Source: Chlorobiaceae bacterium (lineage in GTDB: Bacteria > Bacteroidota > Chlorobiia > Chlorobiales > Chlorobiaceae). Taken from it: a stretch of DNA of 64,000 bases. Both the position numbers and the translations under genes were made by a program. Shown piece by piece: positions 37,657 to 47,939 of the stretch. How positions within the stretch are numbered: position 1 is the stretch's first letter; each line of letters opens with the position of its first letter. The notes under the pieces were generated by a model. The model saw only the letters and a program-made list of their open reading frames with translations, was not told where the DNA came from and searched no databases. The DNA lies in NCBI GenBank assembly GCA_013334225.1, contig JAAXXY010000014.1, forward strand, positions 1 through 64,000. Reading direction: 5' to 3'.

Positions 37657-39396
37657 TTATTTCGTAATGCGGATATCGATGTTTTCCGTGGTCCATTTTG
37701 CGCGGACCTTGACTGGATCAGGATACATGCCGAAAGGTTCTGACGGCCGGAAAGGCTTCAGTGAACCGGGGTCCCAGGGTTTCCATGCATTCAAGTCCTT
37801 TGTGGATGCTGGTACGAATGCGCTCAGGGTATAGTTGCCTGGAGGAAGCTCCGGGAAAGTGAAACGCAGCAGGCCGTTTCTGTCACGGATTGCTTTTGTG
37901 CGGTAACATGAAGAGGAAGAGCCTGCCTCTCCAGCCTCGACTATGACGACCGGGGCGTCGACAAGACATCTGCCTGAAATGGTTCCGTAATCTTCTGCAG
38001 AAGCTGCTGTGAACCGTGATTCCGCAGCCTTGGTTTTATCGGTGTCGGCCTGCGTTCCTATTGAGGCAGTGTTTACGGTAACTCTATAAGTGTGCCCTGG
38101 TTTGAATCCATTGACCGGTTTCAATGCATAGGTTCCCGGATCAAGGGCAGTAAGGGAACAGGGCAGCTTGTAGAGGCTGCTCTTATCGATCTCTTCAATT
38201 ACAGTGATGCGGCTGATCTCAGATTTTTCTGCAGGATTGGAAAACTGAAGGATGGCAGCCCTGCCGGCCGATGGCCAAACCTTTTCGAGATAGACCGGAT
38301 CGCTGCTGTTTTCGGGAAGAATTTTTACAGAAAGAGTCTTGGGTATCTGCCCGTCTCCGATTCCGTAAAACTCGAGAGAACTGTTTCCTGTATTGTATTC
38401 ACCTCCATGAAAGCTTATTCGGTACCGCTGTCCGGGTTCAAGGATACCGGTAACGAGAGTGAACCGGTTGTCCTGTAAAGAGCGGCTGGTGCTGTACCAT
38501 GAGATAACGGGAACCTGTGCGTTCGTGACAACATTGTGGATTTCGAATTGCCCTGTGTCAAATGAAGAGGTACTGATTGGTCTTGCCAACGTGATTTCGA
38601 GCGCCCTGCTTCCCATAGGCCTGCATGCTGCGAGCATACCCGGGATGCCGAGCAATCCGTTGAAACGCAAGGTCAGGTTTCCGGAACCTGTCATTACTGA
38701 TGGTCTGCTGCTGACGGCGATCTCCTCAGTATCTTCGTCATGGCGCATATCCCTGTTGCGGTCATCGATTGCGAAAATCCTGTAGGATCCGGGAACGATA
38801 TTGCCAAGGCTGAAAGCTCCTGATGCATCGGTCTGCGCAATGTAGTCGGCTTCTTTGTGCAGAAGGTCGAGCATATTGTCCGAGCGATTGTTTGACGGCC
38901 CTGAAGCATAAGCGAGGATGAGCGCATTGCCGGCCGGGCTTTTGTCCTGATTGAAAACCCTGCCTTCGATAATGCCTGAATCGATCGTTCTGCCGGTCGA
39001 AAATGCCAGGTTGAATGGCGATGAAAAGCTTCTGCCGAGGATGTCCTTCAGGTTTTTGTCGATGGTGAGCGTGTAGGTCCTGTTTTTCTCGAGTGGTTGT
39101 GCAAATGTTATCGTGACATGCTTACCGTCTGTATCTATGTCGTATTTACCGGCAGATGGTGAAAACGCAAGAGTTCGCAATAGTTGACGTCCAACTATAT
39201 AGTTATTGAATGCCAGTTCTATTTTTCGGGTGTTAACGTCGGTTTGACGGTTTGCAGGAGATGAATAGACAACCTGCAAAGGAGCAGTATCGGGAGGCCC
39301 CCCCCCAGGAGGACGTTCTGAAGCACAACCGCCGGCCAGCAGGGTAAGCAGTACGACAAAAATGCTCGGCATGCGGATATTATCATGCATCGACAT
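37657..39396 (-). CDS. Ig-like domain lipoprotein
   Basis: A 579-residue predicted outer- or inner-membrane lipoprotein. The signal peptide ends in a lipobox LLAGGC with the lipidated cysteine at residue 24. Residues about 40-135 form a bacterial Ig-like domain of the SbsA/Big_5 type (VVYSSPANRQTDVNTRKIEL, then NRTYTLTIDKNLKDILG), followed by a carboxypeptidase-regulatory-like beta-sandwich (GIIEGRVFNQDKSPAGNALI, SGAFSLGNIVPGSYRIFAID) and further beta-rich regions. Resembles conserved lipoproteins of the Bacteroidetes-Chlorobi group. No enzyme motif. Upstream partner of bchJ in a probable two-gene operon. Confidence 0.85.
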   Translation of the reverse strand: MSMHDNIRMPSIFVVLLTLLAGGCASERPPGGGPPDTAPLQVVYSSPANRQTDVNTRKIELAFNNYIVGRQLLRTLAFSPSAGKYDIDTDGKHVTITFAQPLEKNRTYTLTIDKNLKDILGRSFSSPFNLAFSTGRTIDSGIIEGRVFNQDKSPAGNALILAYASGPSNNRSDNMLDLLHKEADYIAQTDASGAFSLGNIVPGSYRIFAIDDRNRDMRHDEDTEEIAVSSRPSVMTGSGNLTLRFNGLLGIPGMLAACRPMGSRALEITLARPISTSSFDTGQFEIHNVVTNAQVPVISWYSTSRSLQDNRFTLVTGILEPGQRYRISFHGGEYNTGNSSLEFYGIGDGQIPKTLSVKILPENSSDPVYLEKVWPSAGRAAILQFSNPAEKSEISRITVIEEIDKSSLYKLPCSLTALDPGTYALKPVNGFKPGHTYRVTVNTASIGTQADTDKTKAAESRFTAASAEDYGTISGRCLVDAPVVIVEAGEAGSSSSCYRTKAIRDRNGLLRFTFPELPPGNYTLSAFVPASTKDLNAWKPWDPGSLKPFRPSEPFGMYPDPVKVRAKWTTENIDIRITK

Positions 39397-39516
39397 TATC
39401 CTGTGGCTTGGTGAAAAAGGCTTGGATTGTTTCTAACCATGAAAATTCGTAAATTAAAAACTAATGGCGTTCTATGAAAGCTTTTGATGAAAAATTATAG
39501 ATGGATTTTCTTATAG

Positions 39517-40986
39517 ATGTCTATACGAAATTTTAAGGTTCTTTATGTCTCCGGCGAAGTTTCACCTTTTGTAAGAGTCAGCGCACTTGCTGATTTTATG
39601 GCATCATTTCCTCAGGCACTTGAGGAAGAGGGTTTCGAGGCCCGTATCATGATGCCGAAATATGGTACGATCAATGACCGAAAATTTCGGCTCCATGATG
39701 TTTTACGCCTTTCAGACATCGAGGTGCCTTTCAAGGATAAAACAGATCTGCTTAATGTCAAGGTGACAGCATTGCCTTCGAGCAAGATCCAGACCTATTT
39801 TCTCTACAACGAGAAATATTTCAAACGTAACGGTCTGTTTACCGATATACATAATGGCAGCGACCTCAAAGGAATCGCTGAAAAGGTTGTTTTTTTCAAT
39901 GTCGGGGTGCTTGAAACTCTCGAAAGGCTTGGATGGAAGCCTGATATCATTCATATGCAGGACTGGTATGCCTGTCTTCTGCCGTTGCTTCTGAAAACCG
40001 TCTATGCCTCGCATGATTTTTTCAAGGATATAAAAACGGTTCTTACCATTCACAACGTCTACCGTCAGGGAATCCTTCCTTTCAAGGTTTTCCAGAAGAT
40101 GCTTCCTGAAGAAGTGTGTTCGGCACTGCATCGGAATAACGACGAAGTGAACATGCTTTACACCGGAGTAGAGAATGTCGATCTTTTAACGACAACTTCG
40201 AAACGGTATGCTGAGGAGATTTCAAATAGCAGCATGGCTTCATTCGGCCTCGACAGGCTTCTCGGAGAGCAGCAGGCCAAATTTCACGGTATTCTGAACG
40301 GTATCGATACAAGGCAGTGGAATCCCTCAACGGACAAGCTTATCAAAAAGCGCTTCAGTATCGAAAATATGGACGGCAAGCTTGAAAACAAGAAAATACT
40401 GCTTGAGGAAGCTGGTTTGTCTTACCTGGAGGGTGTTCCTGTTGTCGGTGTGATTACCAACTTTGATGAATATCAGGGAGCGGAGTTGCTTCATCAGAGC
40501 CTCGAGGAACTTGCTGCCCTCGATATACAGCTGATCATCTGCGGTTCCGGTGACAAAAAGTATGAAGAGGTATTCAGGAATTTTGCTGCCGAGCATTGTG
40601 AAAAAGTGAGCTTCCATAATGAGTTTTCGGACAGTTTCCTGCATCTCGCGATAGCAGGTCTCGATATTCTGCTGATGCCGGGCATGATCGAATCATGCGG
40701 TATGATCCAGATGTTTGCCATGAGTTATGGTACCATACCGGTCGCTTATGCCGGCGGCGGTATCGTTGAAACCATAGACGATCTTGCCGAAAAAACAGGT
40801 TCCGGTTTCATTTTTTATGATTATACCCGGGAGTCTTTTATCAGCAAACTCAGTGAAGCGCTCGAACATTACAAGGATAATGACCGCTGGCAGCAGATCG
40901 TGACTGCCGCGATGACCCGTGATTTTGCCTGGAAAAATTCCGCAGAGGAATACGATCATCTCTACCGCGAACTTCTTGGAAAATAG
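39517..40986 (+). CDS. glgA: glycogen synthase (GT5), divergent active-site loop
   Basis: A 489-residue GT-B enzyme that extends alpha-1,4-glucan from ADP-glucose. KVLYVSGEVSPFVRVSALAD corresponds to the family's KxGGLAD loop, but the key K is R20 and the GG pair is S22-A23. Other landmarks are usual: IIHMQDWYACLLPLLLK, VLTIHNVYRQG, ILNGIDTRQWNP, and the C-terminal donor site MIESCGMIQMFAMSYGTIPV with the catalytic glutamate. First of a nine-gene same-strand run; the next gene starts nine bases after its stop. Activity is likely but the loop change is notable. Confidence 0.9.
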   Translation: MSIRNFKVLYVSGEVSPFVRVSALADFMASFPQALEEEGFEARIMMPKYGTINDRKFRLHDVLRLSDIEVPFKDKTDLLNVKVTALPSSKIQTYFLYNEKYFKRNGLFTDIHNGSDLKGIAEKVVFFNVGVLETLERLGWKPDIIHMQDWYACLLPLLLKTVYASHDFFKDIKTVLTIHNVYRQGILPFKVFQKMLPEEVCSALHRNNDEVNMLYTGVENVDLLTTTSKRYAEEISNSSMASFGLDRLLGEQQAKFHGILNGIDTRQWNPSTDKLIKKRFSIENMDGKLENKKILLEEAGLSYLEGVPVVGVITNFDEYQGAELLHQSLEELAALDIQLIICGSGDKKYEEVFRNFAAEHCEKVSFHNEFSDSFLHLAIAGLDILLMPGMIESCGMIQMFAMSYGTIPVAYAGGGIVETIDDLAEKTGSGFIFYDYTRESFISKLSEALEHYKDNDRWQQIVTAAMTRDFAWKNSAEEYDHLYRELLGK

Positions 40987-40995
40987 GGGAAAAAG

Positions 40996-41583
40996 GTGCA
41001 GACGATAAAGGTGCTTTTTCTCGACAGAGATGGTACGATCAACAGGGATTCCGGCAGCTATATTTCTTCGAAAGAACAGATTGAGCTTATCGATCGTGCC
41101 GACGAAGCGATAGCGCTGGCCCGCAACGCAGGTTTCCGTATCGTTGTCGTTACCAATCAGGCCGGCATTGCCAGAGGTATTACAACGGTTGAGGAGGTCG
41201 AGGAGGTCAACCGTTATCTTTATGACCTTCTTGCAGTCCGGAACGCTCATTATGACCAGTGTTATTTCTGTCCGTCCCACCCCGATTACCCGCATCCTGA
41301 GTACGACAGGTACATCGATTTCCGGAAGCCTGCCACCGGTATGGTAGACCTGGCAATCAGTGATTTTCTCAAGGAAGGGTTTGAAGTAGACAGGAGCGCA
41401 TCGTTTTTTATCGGCGACAAGACCGTCGATATCGAGTGCGGACTGCGTGCCGGGCTCAGGCCGGTACTGGTAAGGACCGGCCATAACGAGGAGGCTCTAT
41501 GCTATCAGAGAAATATCATACCTGAATTTGTGGCTGATGACCTGTATCAGGCTGTTACCGGGTATATTCTTCCCGGCGGCTGA
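40996..41583 (+). CDS. GmhB-like HAD phosphatase, incomplete zinc site
   Basis: A 195-residue HAD-family phosphatase of the D,D-heptose 1,7-bisphosphate phosphatase/HisB-N group. LFLDRDGTINRDSG holds the nucleophilic aspartates, VVVTNQAGIARG the second motif, FRKPATGM the lysine motif and FFIGDKTVDIECG the acidic motif IV. The zinc loop of GmhB (CPHHP then CxCRKP) is only half present: CPSHP remains, but the second pair reads YIDFRKP with no cysteine. GTG start at 40996, with GGGGAAAAAG before it. Probably acts in heptose or nucleotide-heptose synthesis for the envelope, by family. Confidence 0.8.
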   Translation: MQTIKVLFLDRDGTINRDSGSYISSKEQIELIDRADEAIALARNAGFRIVVVTNQAGIARGITTVEEVEEVNRYLYDLLAVRNAHYDQCYFCPSHPDYPHPEYDRYIDFRKPATGMVDLAISDFLKEGFEVDRSASFFIGDKTVDIECGLRAGLRPVLVRTGHNEEALCYQRNIIPEFVADDLYQAVTGYILPGG

Positions 41584-41618
41584 CGATTGTTTTCCATGCG
41601 CATCATCTCCATCAGCAC

Positions 41619-42743
41619 ATGCTGAGTCTCTATGTCCATATACCGTTCTGCCGGTCTCGGTGCAACTACTGTGATTTTTTTCTTCTCACACGCCTCGACC
41701 ATCTTGAACCTTTTTTTACGGCACTTTCTCAGGAAACCGAATTACGGTCCGGTGAACTGAAAGGAAAAACGGTGAATTCCATTCATTTCGGCGGCGGCAC
41801 ACCCTCTCTTGTTCCTCTTCATTACCTTGTCGTCTGGCTTGAACAGGTTTCATCTCTCTGTACCTTCACCGATGATATTGAAATAGCTTTCGAAGCAAAT
41901 CCTGAAGATCTCGAAAACGAGTCTATGCATGCACTGAAGGCAGCAGGGATTACCAGGATAAGTCTCGGAGTTCAGTCTTACGTGCCGGATAAGCTTGCAG
42001 CCCTTGGCCGGCAGCATACCTCCATCCAGGCAGAGGATATAACGGCAAAAGCGCTCGGAATTTTCAAATCGGTCAGTATCGATCTGATCTGCGGGGTCCC
42101 GGGGGAAACCGCAGCATTGTGGGAGGCCGATATCGATACGGCGCTTCGGCTTCATCCTCAGCATATCTCGGTTTACATGCTCTCCCTCGAGCCGAAAACC
42201 CTCCTTCAGAGGAATGTTTCGAAGGGATTGGTTGCCGTACCTGATGAAGGGGTTCAGGCATCGATGTACGAGCTTGCGCTCGCGAAACTGGAGCCCCGTG
42301 GATATTGTCATTACGAGGTATCAAATTTCAGTCTGCCCGGGCACCATTCCCGATATAACCTTGCAAGCTGGAAGCGGGAGGAGTATCTCGGTTTCGGTCC
42401 GTCGGCGCACAGCTTTCTGTGTTCATCCGGAGAGGAAATCCGTTTCGCGAACGTCTCCAGTCTTCTGCGCTATATAGCGGAACCCGGAAAAGCACTTGGA
42501 TTTCGCGAAACATTGTCTGACGAAGAACGATTTACCGAGAAGGTTTTTCTTTCTCTGCGAATAAACAGCGGACTTGATGTTGAGTTTTTAAGAAAAGAAA
42601 ATAAATTAGGGCATTGCCTTTCACAGAAAATCGACCGGTTTGAGCAGAAAGGATGGGTCCGGTTGCATGAAGGGCGTCTTTACCTGACCGGGAAAGGTTT
42701 TTTGTTTGCCGATCTCATTGCCGGGGAGTTGATTTTCGGATAA
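41619..42743 (+). CDS. hemW: radical SAM heme chaperone HemW
   Basis: A 374-residue radical SAM protein. HIPFCRSRCNYCDFF provides the CxxxCxxC cluster site (C11, C15, C18) followed by DF rather than the extra cysteine of HemN, which points to HemW (heme insertion) rather than the coproporphyrinogen oxidase. HFGGGTPSLVP, EANPEDL, RISLGVQSYVPDKLAALGRQ and SIDLICGVPGET are family motifs, as is YEVSNFSLPGHHSRYNLASW. Positioned between the GmhB-like gene and the DUF2723 gene. Confidence 0.92.
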   Translation: MLSLYVHIPFCRSRCNYCDFFLLTRLDHLEPFFTALSQETELRSGELKGKTVNSIHFGGGTPSLVPLHYLVVWLEQVSSLCTFTDDIEIAFEANPEDLENESMHALKAAGITRISLGVQSYVPDKLAALGRQHTSIQAEDITAKALGIFKSVSIDLICGVPGETAALWEADIDTALRLHPQHISVYMLSLEPKTLLQRNVSKGLVAVPDEGVQASMYELALAKLEPRGYCHYEVSNFSLPGHHSRYNLASWKREEYLGFGPSAHSFLCSSGEEIRFANVSSLLRYIAEPGKALGFRETLSDEERFTEKVFLSLRINSGLDVEFLRKENKLGHCLSQKIDRFEQKGWVRLHEGRLYLTGKGFLFADLIAGELIFG

Positions 42744-42772
42744 GCCACATTTTTTCAGACCACGTTTCACGC

Positions 42773-45421
42773 ATGACACACCGGGCTATAAACCGTCTTT
42801 TTGCAATTTCACTTTTTGTCGCTGCCGAAATACTCTATCTCAGCACGATGTCGCCGACGCTTTCCTTCTGGGATTGCGGCGAGACCATCACGACCTCCTA
42901 TACTCTCGGCATACCTCATCCGCCCGGCGCGCCGCTTTTTCTTCTGCTCGGGCGCCTGTTTACGATGATCCCTTTTTTCAGTGACACGGCAGAAAGGGTG
43001 AACCTGATCAGTACCCTTGTCAGTTCTTCGACGGTCATGCTGACCTATCTGATCACCGTCAGATTGATTATCCTCTATCGCGGAGCCGATCCGGAAAAAT
43101 GGAATGCAGCTGAAAAGCTTTCTGCCCATGGCGGTGCCACTGTCGGGGCTCTCGCTCTCGCCCTCTCCGACAGCTTCTGGTTCAATGCAGTCGAAACAAG
43201 CCTCTGGTCGTCATCGCTGTTTTTCATCGCCATGATAACATGGCTGATCTTCCGCTGGTACGAAGAGGATCCGAAACCCGGCAACGAACGTTGGCTGATG
43301 CTTGTCATGTATATGATCGGTCTTTCGATCGGAGTCCATCTGCTCAGCCTGCTGACGATTTTCGCGGTCTGTCTCGTTTATTACTTTAAACGATATACGG
43401 TTACGCGATCATCATTCGCTCTGCTGGTTCTTGCATCCGGCGCTCTGTTTTTTCTGATCTATCTCGGTATTATCAAAGGTCTTCCCATTCTTGTCCATTA
43501 TTCTTCATGGTGGGGCTTTCTGCTGCTTGTCGCGGTCCTTGCCTACGCTACCTGGTATACCCACAAAAACCGCCTGTCTCTGCTGAATACCGGCCTTGTC
43601 TCGATTTTTCTCATCATCATCGGGTATACTTCCTACGGACTGATTTATGTCAGGGCAAATGCCGGGCCGCCGGTCAACGAAAACAATCCTTCGACACCGG
43701 GAGCGTTTTTTTCCTATCTCAACAGGGAGCAATACGGCGATATGCCGCTCTGGCCGAGGAGATGGTCTCCGGAACCGGTGCACCAGTACTTTTATCAGCA
43801 GTACTCGAGCGACCTTGACTATTTCCTGCGTTACCAGATGCAGAAGATGTACTTCCGTTATTTCGGATGGCAGTTCATCGGCCGCGACCATGATATGGAA
43901 GGAGCAGATGTCGACTGGTCGGTACTCTGGGGACTGCCGTTCCTTCTCGGTATGGCCGGTGCAGTCACTCATTTCAGGCGGCAGTGGAAAATGGGCCTTG
44001 TGGTTACAGCCCTTTTCGTCATGACCGGCGCGGCCCTCGTGGTCTACCTGAACCAGACGGAACCACAGCCGAGGGAACGCGATTACAGCTATGTCGGAAG
44101 TTTCTTCGCATTTGCGTTGTGGATAGGTATCGGTGTCGAGAGCATCTGGTACCTTGCCGCAGAAAAATTGAAAGCCCTTGGCCGGAGCAATGCTCTTTTT
44201 CCTCTCGCGGCAATGATTGTTGCTTTCTCTGTCTTTCTTGTCAACGGCAGGATGCTCCAGGCAAACTACAGGGTGCACAACCGATCGGGAAATTTTGTCC
44301 CCTGGGACTGGGCATGGAACATGCTTCAGAGCTGTGAAAAGGATGCCATACTGTTCACGAACGGCGACAATGACACCTTTCCCCTGTGGTATCTGCAGGA
44401 AGTCGAACGTATCAGGACTGATGTGCGTGTTGTTAATCTCAGCCTCGCCAATACGGGATGGTATCTTGTCCAGTTGAAAAATACTTCTCCACGCGGAGCC
44501 AGAAAAGTTGCCTTCAGTATGGACGATGAAGAGGTTTCAGGTATCACCTACGAGCCGATCGATTCGGTCACAGCCGCACTGCCTTCATTGAAAGCGAAGC
44601 AGGATCTTTTGCGGCTCTCAAGAGAAAACGGCCTCAAACTGCCGGAAGTTCCTGCAGATACCATTGCGTGGATGCTCAAGCCGGGTCTCACTTTTGACGG
44701 TCAAGGGTACTTCCGTCCGCAGGATAAGGCCGTTTACGATATTGTCATGAATAATTTTGCCGACCGGCCGATTTACTTCGCCCTTACGGTTGACCCTGAA
44801 AACATGATCGGTCTTGAAAAATTCCTCAGGCTCGACGGGCTTGTTTACAAGCTTGTGCCGCTGAAGAGTGCCGATCCGATGAGTTACGTCGATTCTTCAC
44901 TGCTTTTCAGGAACCTTCTCCAGGTCTACCGGTTCAGGAATCTCAACAATCCTGGAGTTTACCTTGAAGAAACATCCAGAAAGCTCTGCGGGAACTACGC
45001 GCCACTTTTTGTCAGGCTTGCGCTCGAACTGGCGGTGGAACCGCAAAATACCATCAGGATAACCGATGTTTCAGGTCGCTCGAATACGGTCGGGCAGGGA
45101 GCTCTTGCTTTGCAGGTGCTTGACAGCGCATCAAAGCTGTTTCCGCTTTCGCAGTATCCAGTAAATCCCGAACTTGCCGGATCCGTTATTGCTCTTTATG
45201 TACGTCTTGGCGAAAAGCAGAAAGCTTCGTCGTATATTAGCTATCTGGAAAAACTCAGTAAAGGCTCGACTCCTGCCACCGAACCGAAACTTTTTTATGT
45301 TCTTGCACGGGCATACCGGAATATGGGCAGAAAAGAAGAAGCGAGAACCATTATGGTCGAGATTGCAAAGGAGCTGAATCAGCCTGATTTAGTCAAGGAA
45401 TTTGAATCAATGAAGCAATAA
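42773..45421 (+). CDS. DUF2723 family large membrane protein
   Basis: An 882-residue protein. The N-terminal half has about twelve hydrophobic segments and the DUF2723 signature [20 protein letters not shown] followed by [17 protein letters not shown]; the acidic residues in this loop are in the position expected of GT-C glycosyltransferases. [20 protein letters not shown] and [20 protein letters not shown] lie after the membrane part, and the C-terminal 300 residues are soluble, with a TPR-like helical end. Family members in the Bacteroidetes-Chlorobi group are thought to transfer sugars to envelope components; the substrate is unknown. lpxA starts seven bases after the stop. Confidence 0.88.
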   Translation: MTHRAINRLFAISLFVAAEILYLSTMSPTLSFWDCGETITTSYTLGIPHPPGAPLFLLLGRLFTMIPFFSDTAERVNLISTLVSSSTVMLTYLITVRLIILYRGADPEKWNAAEKLSAHGGATVGALALALSDSFWFNAVETSLWSSSLFFIAMITWLIFRWYEEDPKPGNERWLMLVMYMIGLSIGVHLLSLLTIFAVCLVYYFKRYTVTRSSFALLVLASGALFFLIYLGIIKGLPILVHYSSWWGFLLLVAVLAYATWYTHKNRLSLLNTGLVSIFLIIIGYTSYGLIYVRANAGPPVNENNPSTPGAFFSYLNREQYGDMPLWPRRWSPEPVHQYFYQQYSSDLDYFLRYQMQKMYFRYFGWQFIGRDHDMEGADVDWSVLWGLPFLLGMAGAVTHFRRQWKMGLVVTALFVMTGAALVVYLNQTEPQPRERDYSYVGSFFAFALWIGIGVESIWYLAAEKLKALGRSNALFPLAAMIVAFSVFLVNGRMLQANYRVHNRSGNFVPWDWAWNMLQSCEKDAILFTNGDNDTFPLWYLQEVERIRTDVRVVNLSLANTGWYLVQLKNTSPRGARKVAFSMDDEEVSGITYEPIDSVTAALPSLKAKQDLLRLSRENGLKLPEVPADTIAWMLKPGLTFDGQGYFRPQDKAVYDIVMNNFADRPIYFALTVDPENMIGLEKFLRLDGLVYKLVPLKSADPMSYVDSSLLFRNLLQVYRFRNLNNPGVYLEETSRKLCGNYAPLFVRLALELAVEPQNTIRITDVSGRSNTVGQGALALQVLDSASKLFPLSQYPVNPELAGSVIALYVRLGEKQKASSYISYLEKLSKGSTPATEPKLFYVLARAYRNMGRKEEARTIMVEIAKELNQPDLVKEFESMKQ

Positions 45422-45428
45422 TCACGCT

Positions 45429-46226
45429 ATGCAGACCACAATTCATTCAACCGCGGTCATCGATCCCGGGGCAGTTCTCGGGGAAGGGGTTGTAATAGGA
45501 CCGTTTACGGTCATAGATGAAGATGTTGAAATAGGTTCCGGAACCTTCATCGGTCCACACGCTCACATCGCATCCGGGACAAGGATCGGCAGCTCATGCA
45601 GAATCCATTCAGGAGCTGTGCTTGGTGGTGTGCCTCAGGATCTCAAGTTCGAAGGCGAAAAAACCTGTCTGTACATCGGTGACAGAACGGTGGTGAGGGA
45701 GTTCGTTACGCTGAACCGCGGGACAAAGGCAAGCGGAAAGACCATTGTCGGTTCCGATACGCTGATCATGGCATATGTACATGCCGGTCATGACTGTATC
45801 ATCGGCAGCAATGTCATCATCGCAAATTCCGTCCAGTTCGGAGGTCATTGCGAAGTCGGCGATTACGCCGTTATCGGAGGCCTGACAGGTGTGCACCAAT
45901 TCGTACGGATAGGCCGTTACTCCATGGTCGGAGGTATCGCGAGAGCGTCACTCGACGTTCCTCCTTTCGTCATGGCCGGAGGTCATGACTCTTTCCGTTA
46001 TGAGGGCCTGAATCTGATCGGGCTGAAACGAAGAGGCTTCTCTTCCGGGAAGATTACCCTCATAAAAGATGCCTACAGGATTATTTTTCAGTCCGGGCTG
46101 CTGCTGTCGAACGCCCTTGAAACGGTCAAAGCGGAAATACCGGAGGAACCTGAGATTCAGGAGATCCTTGACTTTTTCTTGTCGGGGTCCAGCAACCGGA
46201 AGTTTCTCAAGCCATACAACTCCTGA
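45429..46226 (+). CDS. lpxA: UDP-N-acetylglucosamine O-acyltransferase
   Basis: A 265-residue left-handed beta-helix enzyme, the first step of lipid A synthesis. Hexapeptide repeats run through residues about 5-185 ([20 protein letters not shown] and so on), [20 protein letters not shown] carries the catalytic histidine, and the C-terminal helical domain starts near [12 protein letters not shown]. Lipid A in the organism is thus expected. Lies in the envelope-gene run between the DUF2723 gene and the ROK kinase. Confidence 0.95.
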   Translation: MQTTIHSTAVIDPGAVLGEGVVIGPFTVIDEDVEIGSGTFIGPHAHIASGTRIGSSCRIHSGAVLGGVPQDLKFEGEKTCLYIGDRTVVREFVTLNRGTKASGKTIVGSDTLIMAYVHAGHDCIIGSNVIIANSVQFGGHCEVGDYAVIGGLTGVHQFVRIGRYSMVGGIARASLDVPPFVMAGGHDSFRYEGLNLIGLKRRGFSSGKITLIKDAYRIIFQSGLLLSNALETVKAEIPEEPEIQEILDFFLSGSSNRKFLKPYNS

Positions 46227-46241
46227 AGCAGGAAGGTGCGC

Positions 46242-47225
46242 ATGTCCAGATGGGCCATTGGCATAGATCTCGGAGGCACGGCAGTCAAAGCTGCGATTGT
46301 CGGTGAAGAGACAGGCATTATCAAACATATGACGGTGCCTACCGAAACAGCTTCAGGGCCATCAGGTGTTATCACCCAGCTCTCAGCTATCGTTTCGGAT
46401 CTTTACCGCAGTGCTTCGGTAACGCTCGATCCTGCAGATTTTTCAGGCATCGGTCTCGGCGCGCCTGGTGCAGTGGATTCTGAAAAGGGGCTTTTGAGCT
46501 ATCCTCCGAACCTCCCCGGGTGGACGGTTTTTCCGTTGCGGGATGAACTGCGTGCATGCCTGCGGGAAAAAGAAGAGCTGGAAATACCGGTAATGATCGA
46601 TAATGATGCCAATGCAGCGGCATTCGGGGAAGCGGTTTATGGCGCGGGGCGTTATTTCCGTGATTTTCTCCTGGTTACGCTCGGTACTGGCGTAGGCGGC
46701 GGGATTATCCTGAACAGGAAACTGTACCGCGGGCCAAACGGCACTGCCGGTGAAATCGGCTTTATGATTATTGATTTTGAAGGTCCCGGGATTCATGCAG
46801 GTATACGGGGTACGATCGAAAGTATGATCGGCAAGGAACGGATCGTCGAACTTGCGTGCAGGATGATTGCAGAGAGCCCATCAGGTTCTTCGGTCGGCAA
46901 GCTCTGCAACCATGATTATACTAAACTTTCTCCCAGGCATCTTGAATATGCCGCAAAGGAAGGTGACGAGATCTCTCTTGCTGTCTGGAACAGGGTAGGC
47001 TCAATCCTCGGTGTCGGGCTTTCCAATGTCACTGCCCTCATGGATATCCGGAAATTTGTCATTGGGGGCGGTATTTCGGCTGCCGGCAGCTTTATTTTCG
47101 ATCCTGCGCTCGAGCAGATAAAACGAAGTACGCTTCCGTCCATGCACGAGGGTCTTGAAATTGTTCCGGCCCTTCTTGGCAACAAGGCGGGAATGTTCGG
47201 CGCAGCAGCTTTGTGTTTCGATTGA
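46242..47225 (+). CDS. ROK family sugar kinase
   Basis: A 327-residue kinase. WAIGIDLGGTAVKAAIV is the phosphate-1 motif, IDNDANAAAFGE carries the catalytic aspartate and GTGVGGGIILNRKLYRG the ROK signature; NGTAGEIGFM follows. The usual ROK zinc site (a CxCGxxGC region) is not seen: the corresponding stretch reads IHAGIRGTIESM, so this may be a zinc-less ROK. The ATG at 46242 is preferred over a GTG six bases upstream, because AGGAAGG ends seven bases before it. Glucokinase activity is the default guess. Confidence 0.85.
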   Translation: MSRWAIGIDLGGTAVKAAIVGEETGIIKHMTVPTETASGPSGVITQLSAIVSDLYRSASVTLDPADFSGIGLGAPGAVDSEKGLLSYPPNLPGWTVFPLRDELRACLREKEELEIPVMIDNDANAAAFGEAVYGAGRYFRDFLLVTLGTGVGGGIILNRKLYRGPNGTAGEIGFMIIDFEGPGIHAGIRGTIESMIGKERIVELACRMIAESPSGSSVGKLCNHDYTKLSPRHLEYAAKEGDEISLAVWNRVGSILGVGLSNVTALMDIRKFVIGGGISAAGSFIFDPALEQIKRSTLPSMHEGLEIVPALLGNKAGMFGAAALCFD

Positions 47226-47240
47226 AAAGAGGGTGCCAGG

Positions 47241-47933
47241 ATGATGGAAATGATGTTTCATCTGCTTTTTCCCGATGTTTGCGTTATCTGCGGCTCATTG
47301 CTGAGCGGAAGCGAACGGTACTGCTGCACAGCCTGTATATCCGGATTCGACAGGTTCCGGAGTCCGTCTGAAGCCGAAGAAGTGCTTCGTCATGCGATTG
47401 CAACCCGCTTCAGTGAAAAATTTTTCTTTGATCGTGGATGCTCACTTTTCTGGTTCCATAAAGATAATCCACTCCAGAAAGCCCTTCATGCCATGAAATA
47501 TGATGGATTGTTCACGATAGGGACAGTTTTCGGACAACAGCTCGGGCGGTGGATGCTTCAGAGTGACATACCCGGAGACCTGGATTGTATTGTTCCCGTT
47601 CCGCTTCATTACCTGAAAAAGGTAGAGCGTTCTTTCAACCAGGCGGAAAAAATCGCCGAAGGCATAGGAAAGACGATCCGTAAACCTGTCAGGCCGGAAT
47701 TACTGAAAAGGATACGCTACACGGAGTCGCAAACTTCTCTGCCTGCCCCTTTGCGGAGGAAAAATCCCGCAGGGGCGTTTCAGGCTGGAAAATCATCGAT
47801 GCCTCGTAACATTCTTCTGGTTGACGATGTAATAACGACCGGAGCTACCATGGCTGCTGCGGCATCGGCTCTTCGTGCCGCAGGTGCAGACCGTGTCTTG
47901 CTTGCTTCTGTCGCTCTGGCAGCAAAGGAGTGA
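47241..47933 (+). CDS. ComF-family phosphoribosyltransferase-like protein
   Basis: A 230-residue protein with an N-terminal zinc-finger-like segment CVICGSLLSGSERYCCTAC and a C-terminal phosphoribosyltransferase fold with the PRPP loop ILLVDDVITTGATMAAAASA. Proteins of this family are linked to DNA uptake in competent bacteria but are widespread in others, where the role is unclear. rsmE starts six bases after the stop. Confidence 0.9.
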   Translation: MMEMMFHLLFPDVCVICGSLLSGSERYCCTACISGFDRFRSPSEAEEVLRHAIATRFSEKFFFDRGCSLFWFHKDNPLQKALHAMKYDGLFTIGTVFGQQLGRWMLQSDIPGDLDCIVPVPLHYLKKVERSFNQAEKIAEGIGKTIRKPVRPELLKRIRYTESQTSLPAPLRRKNPAGAFQAGKSSMPRNILLVDDVITTGATMAAAASALRAAGADRVLLASVALAAKE

Positions 47934-47939
47934 CAGGTT

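Noticed and set aside
43505..44278. 257-codon minus-strand frame inside the DUF2723 gene
   Set aside because: Charged, motif-free antisense translation of a membrane protein gene.
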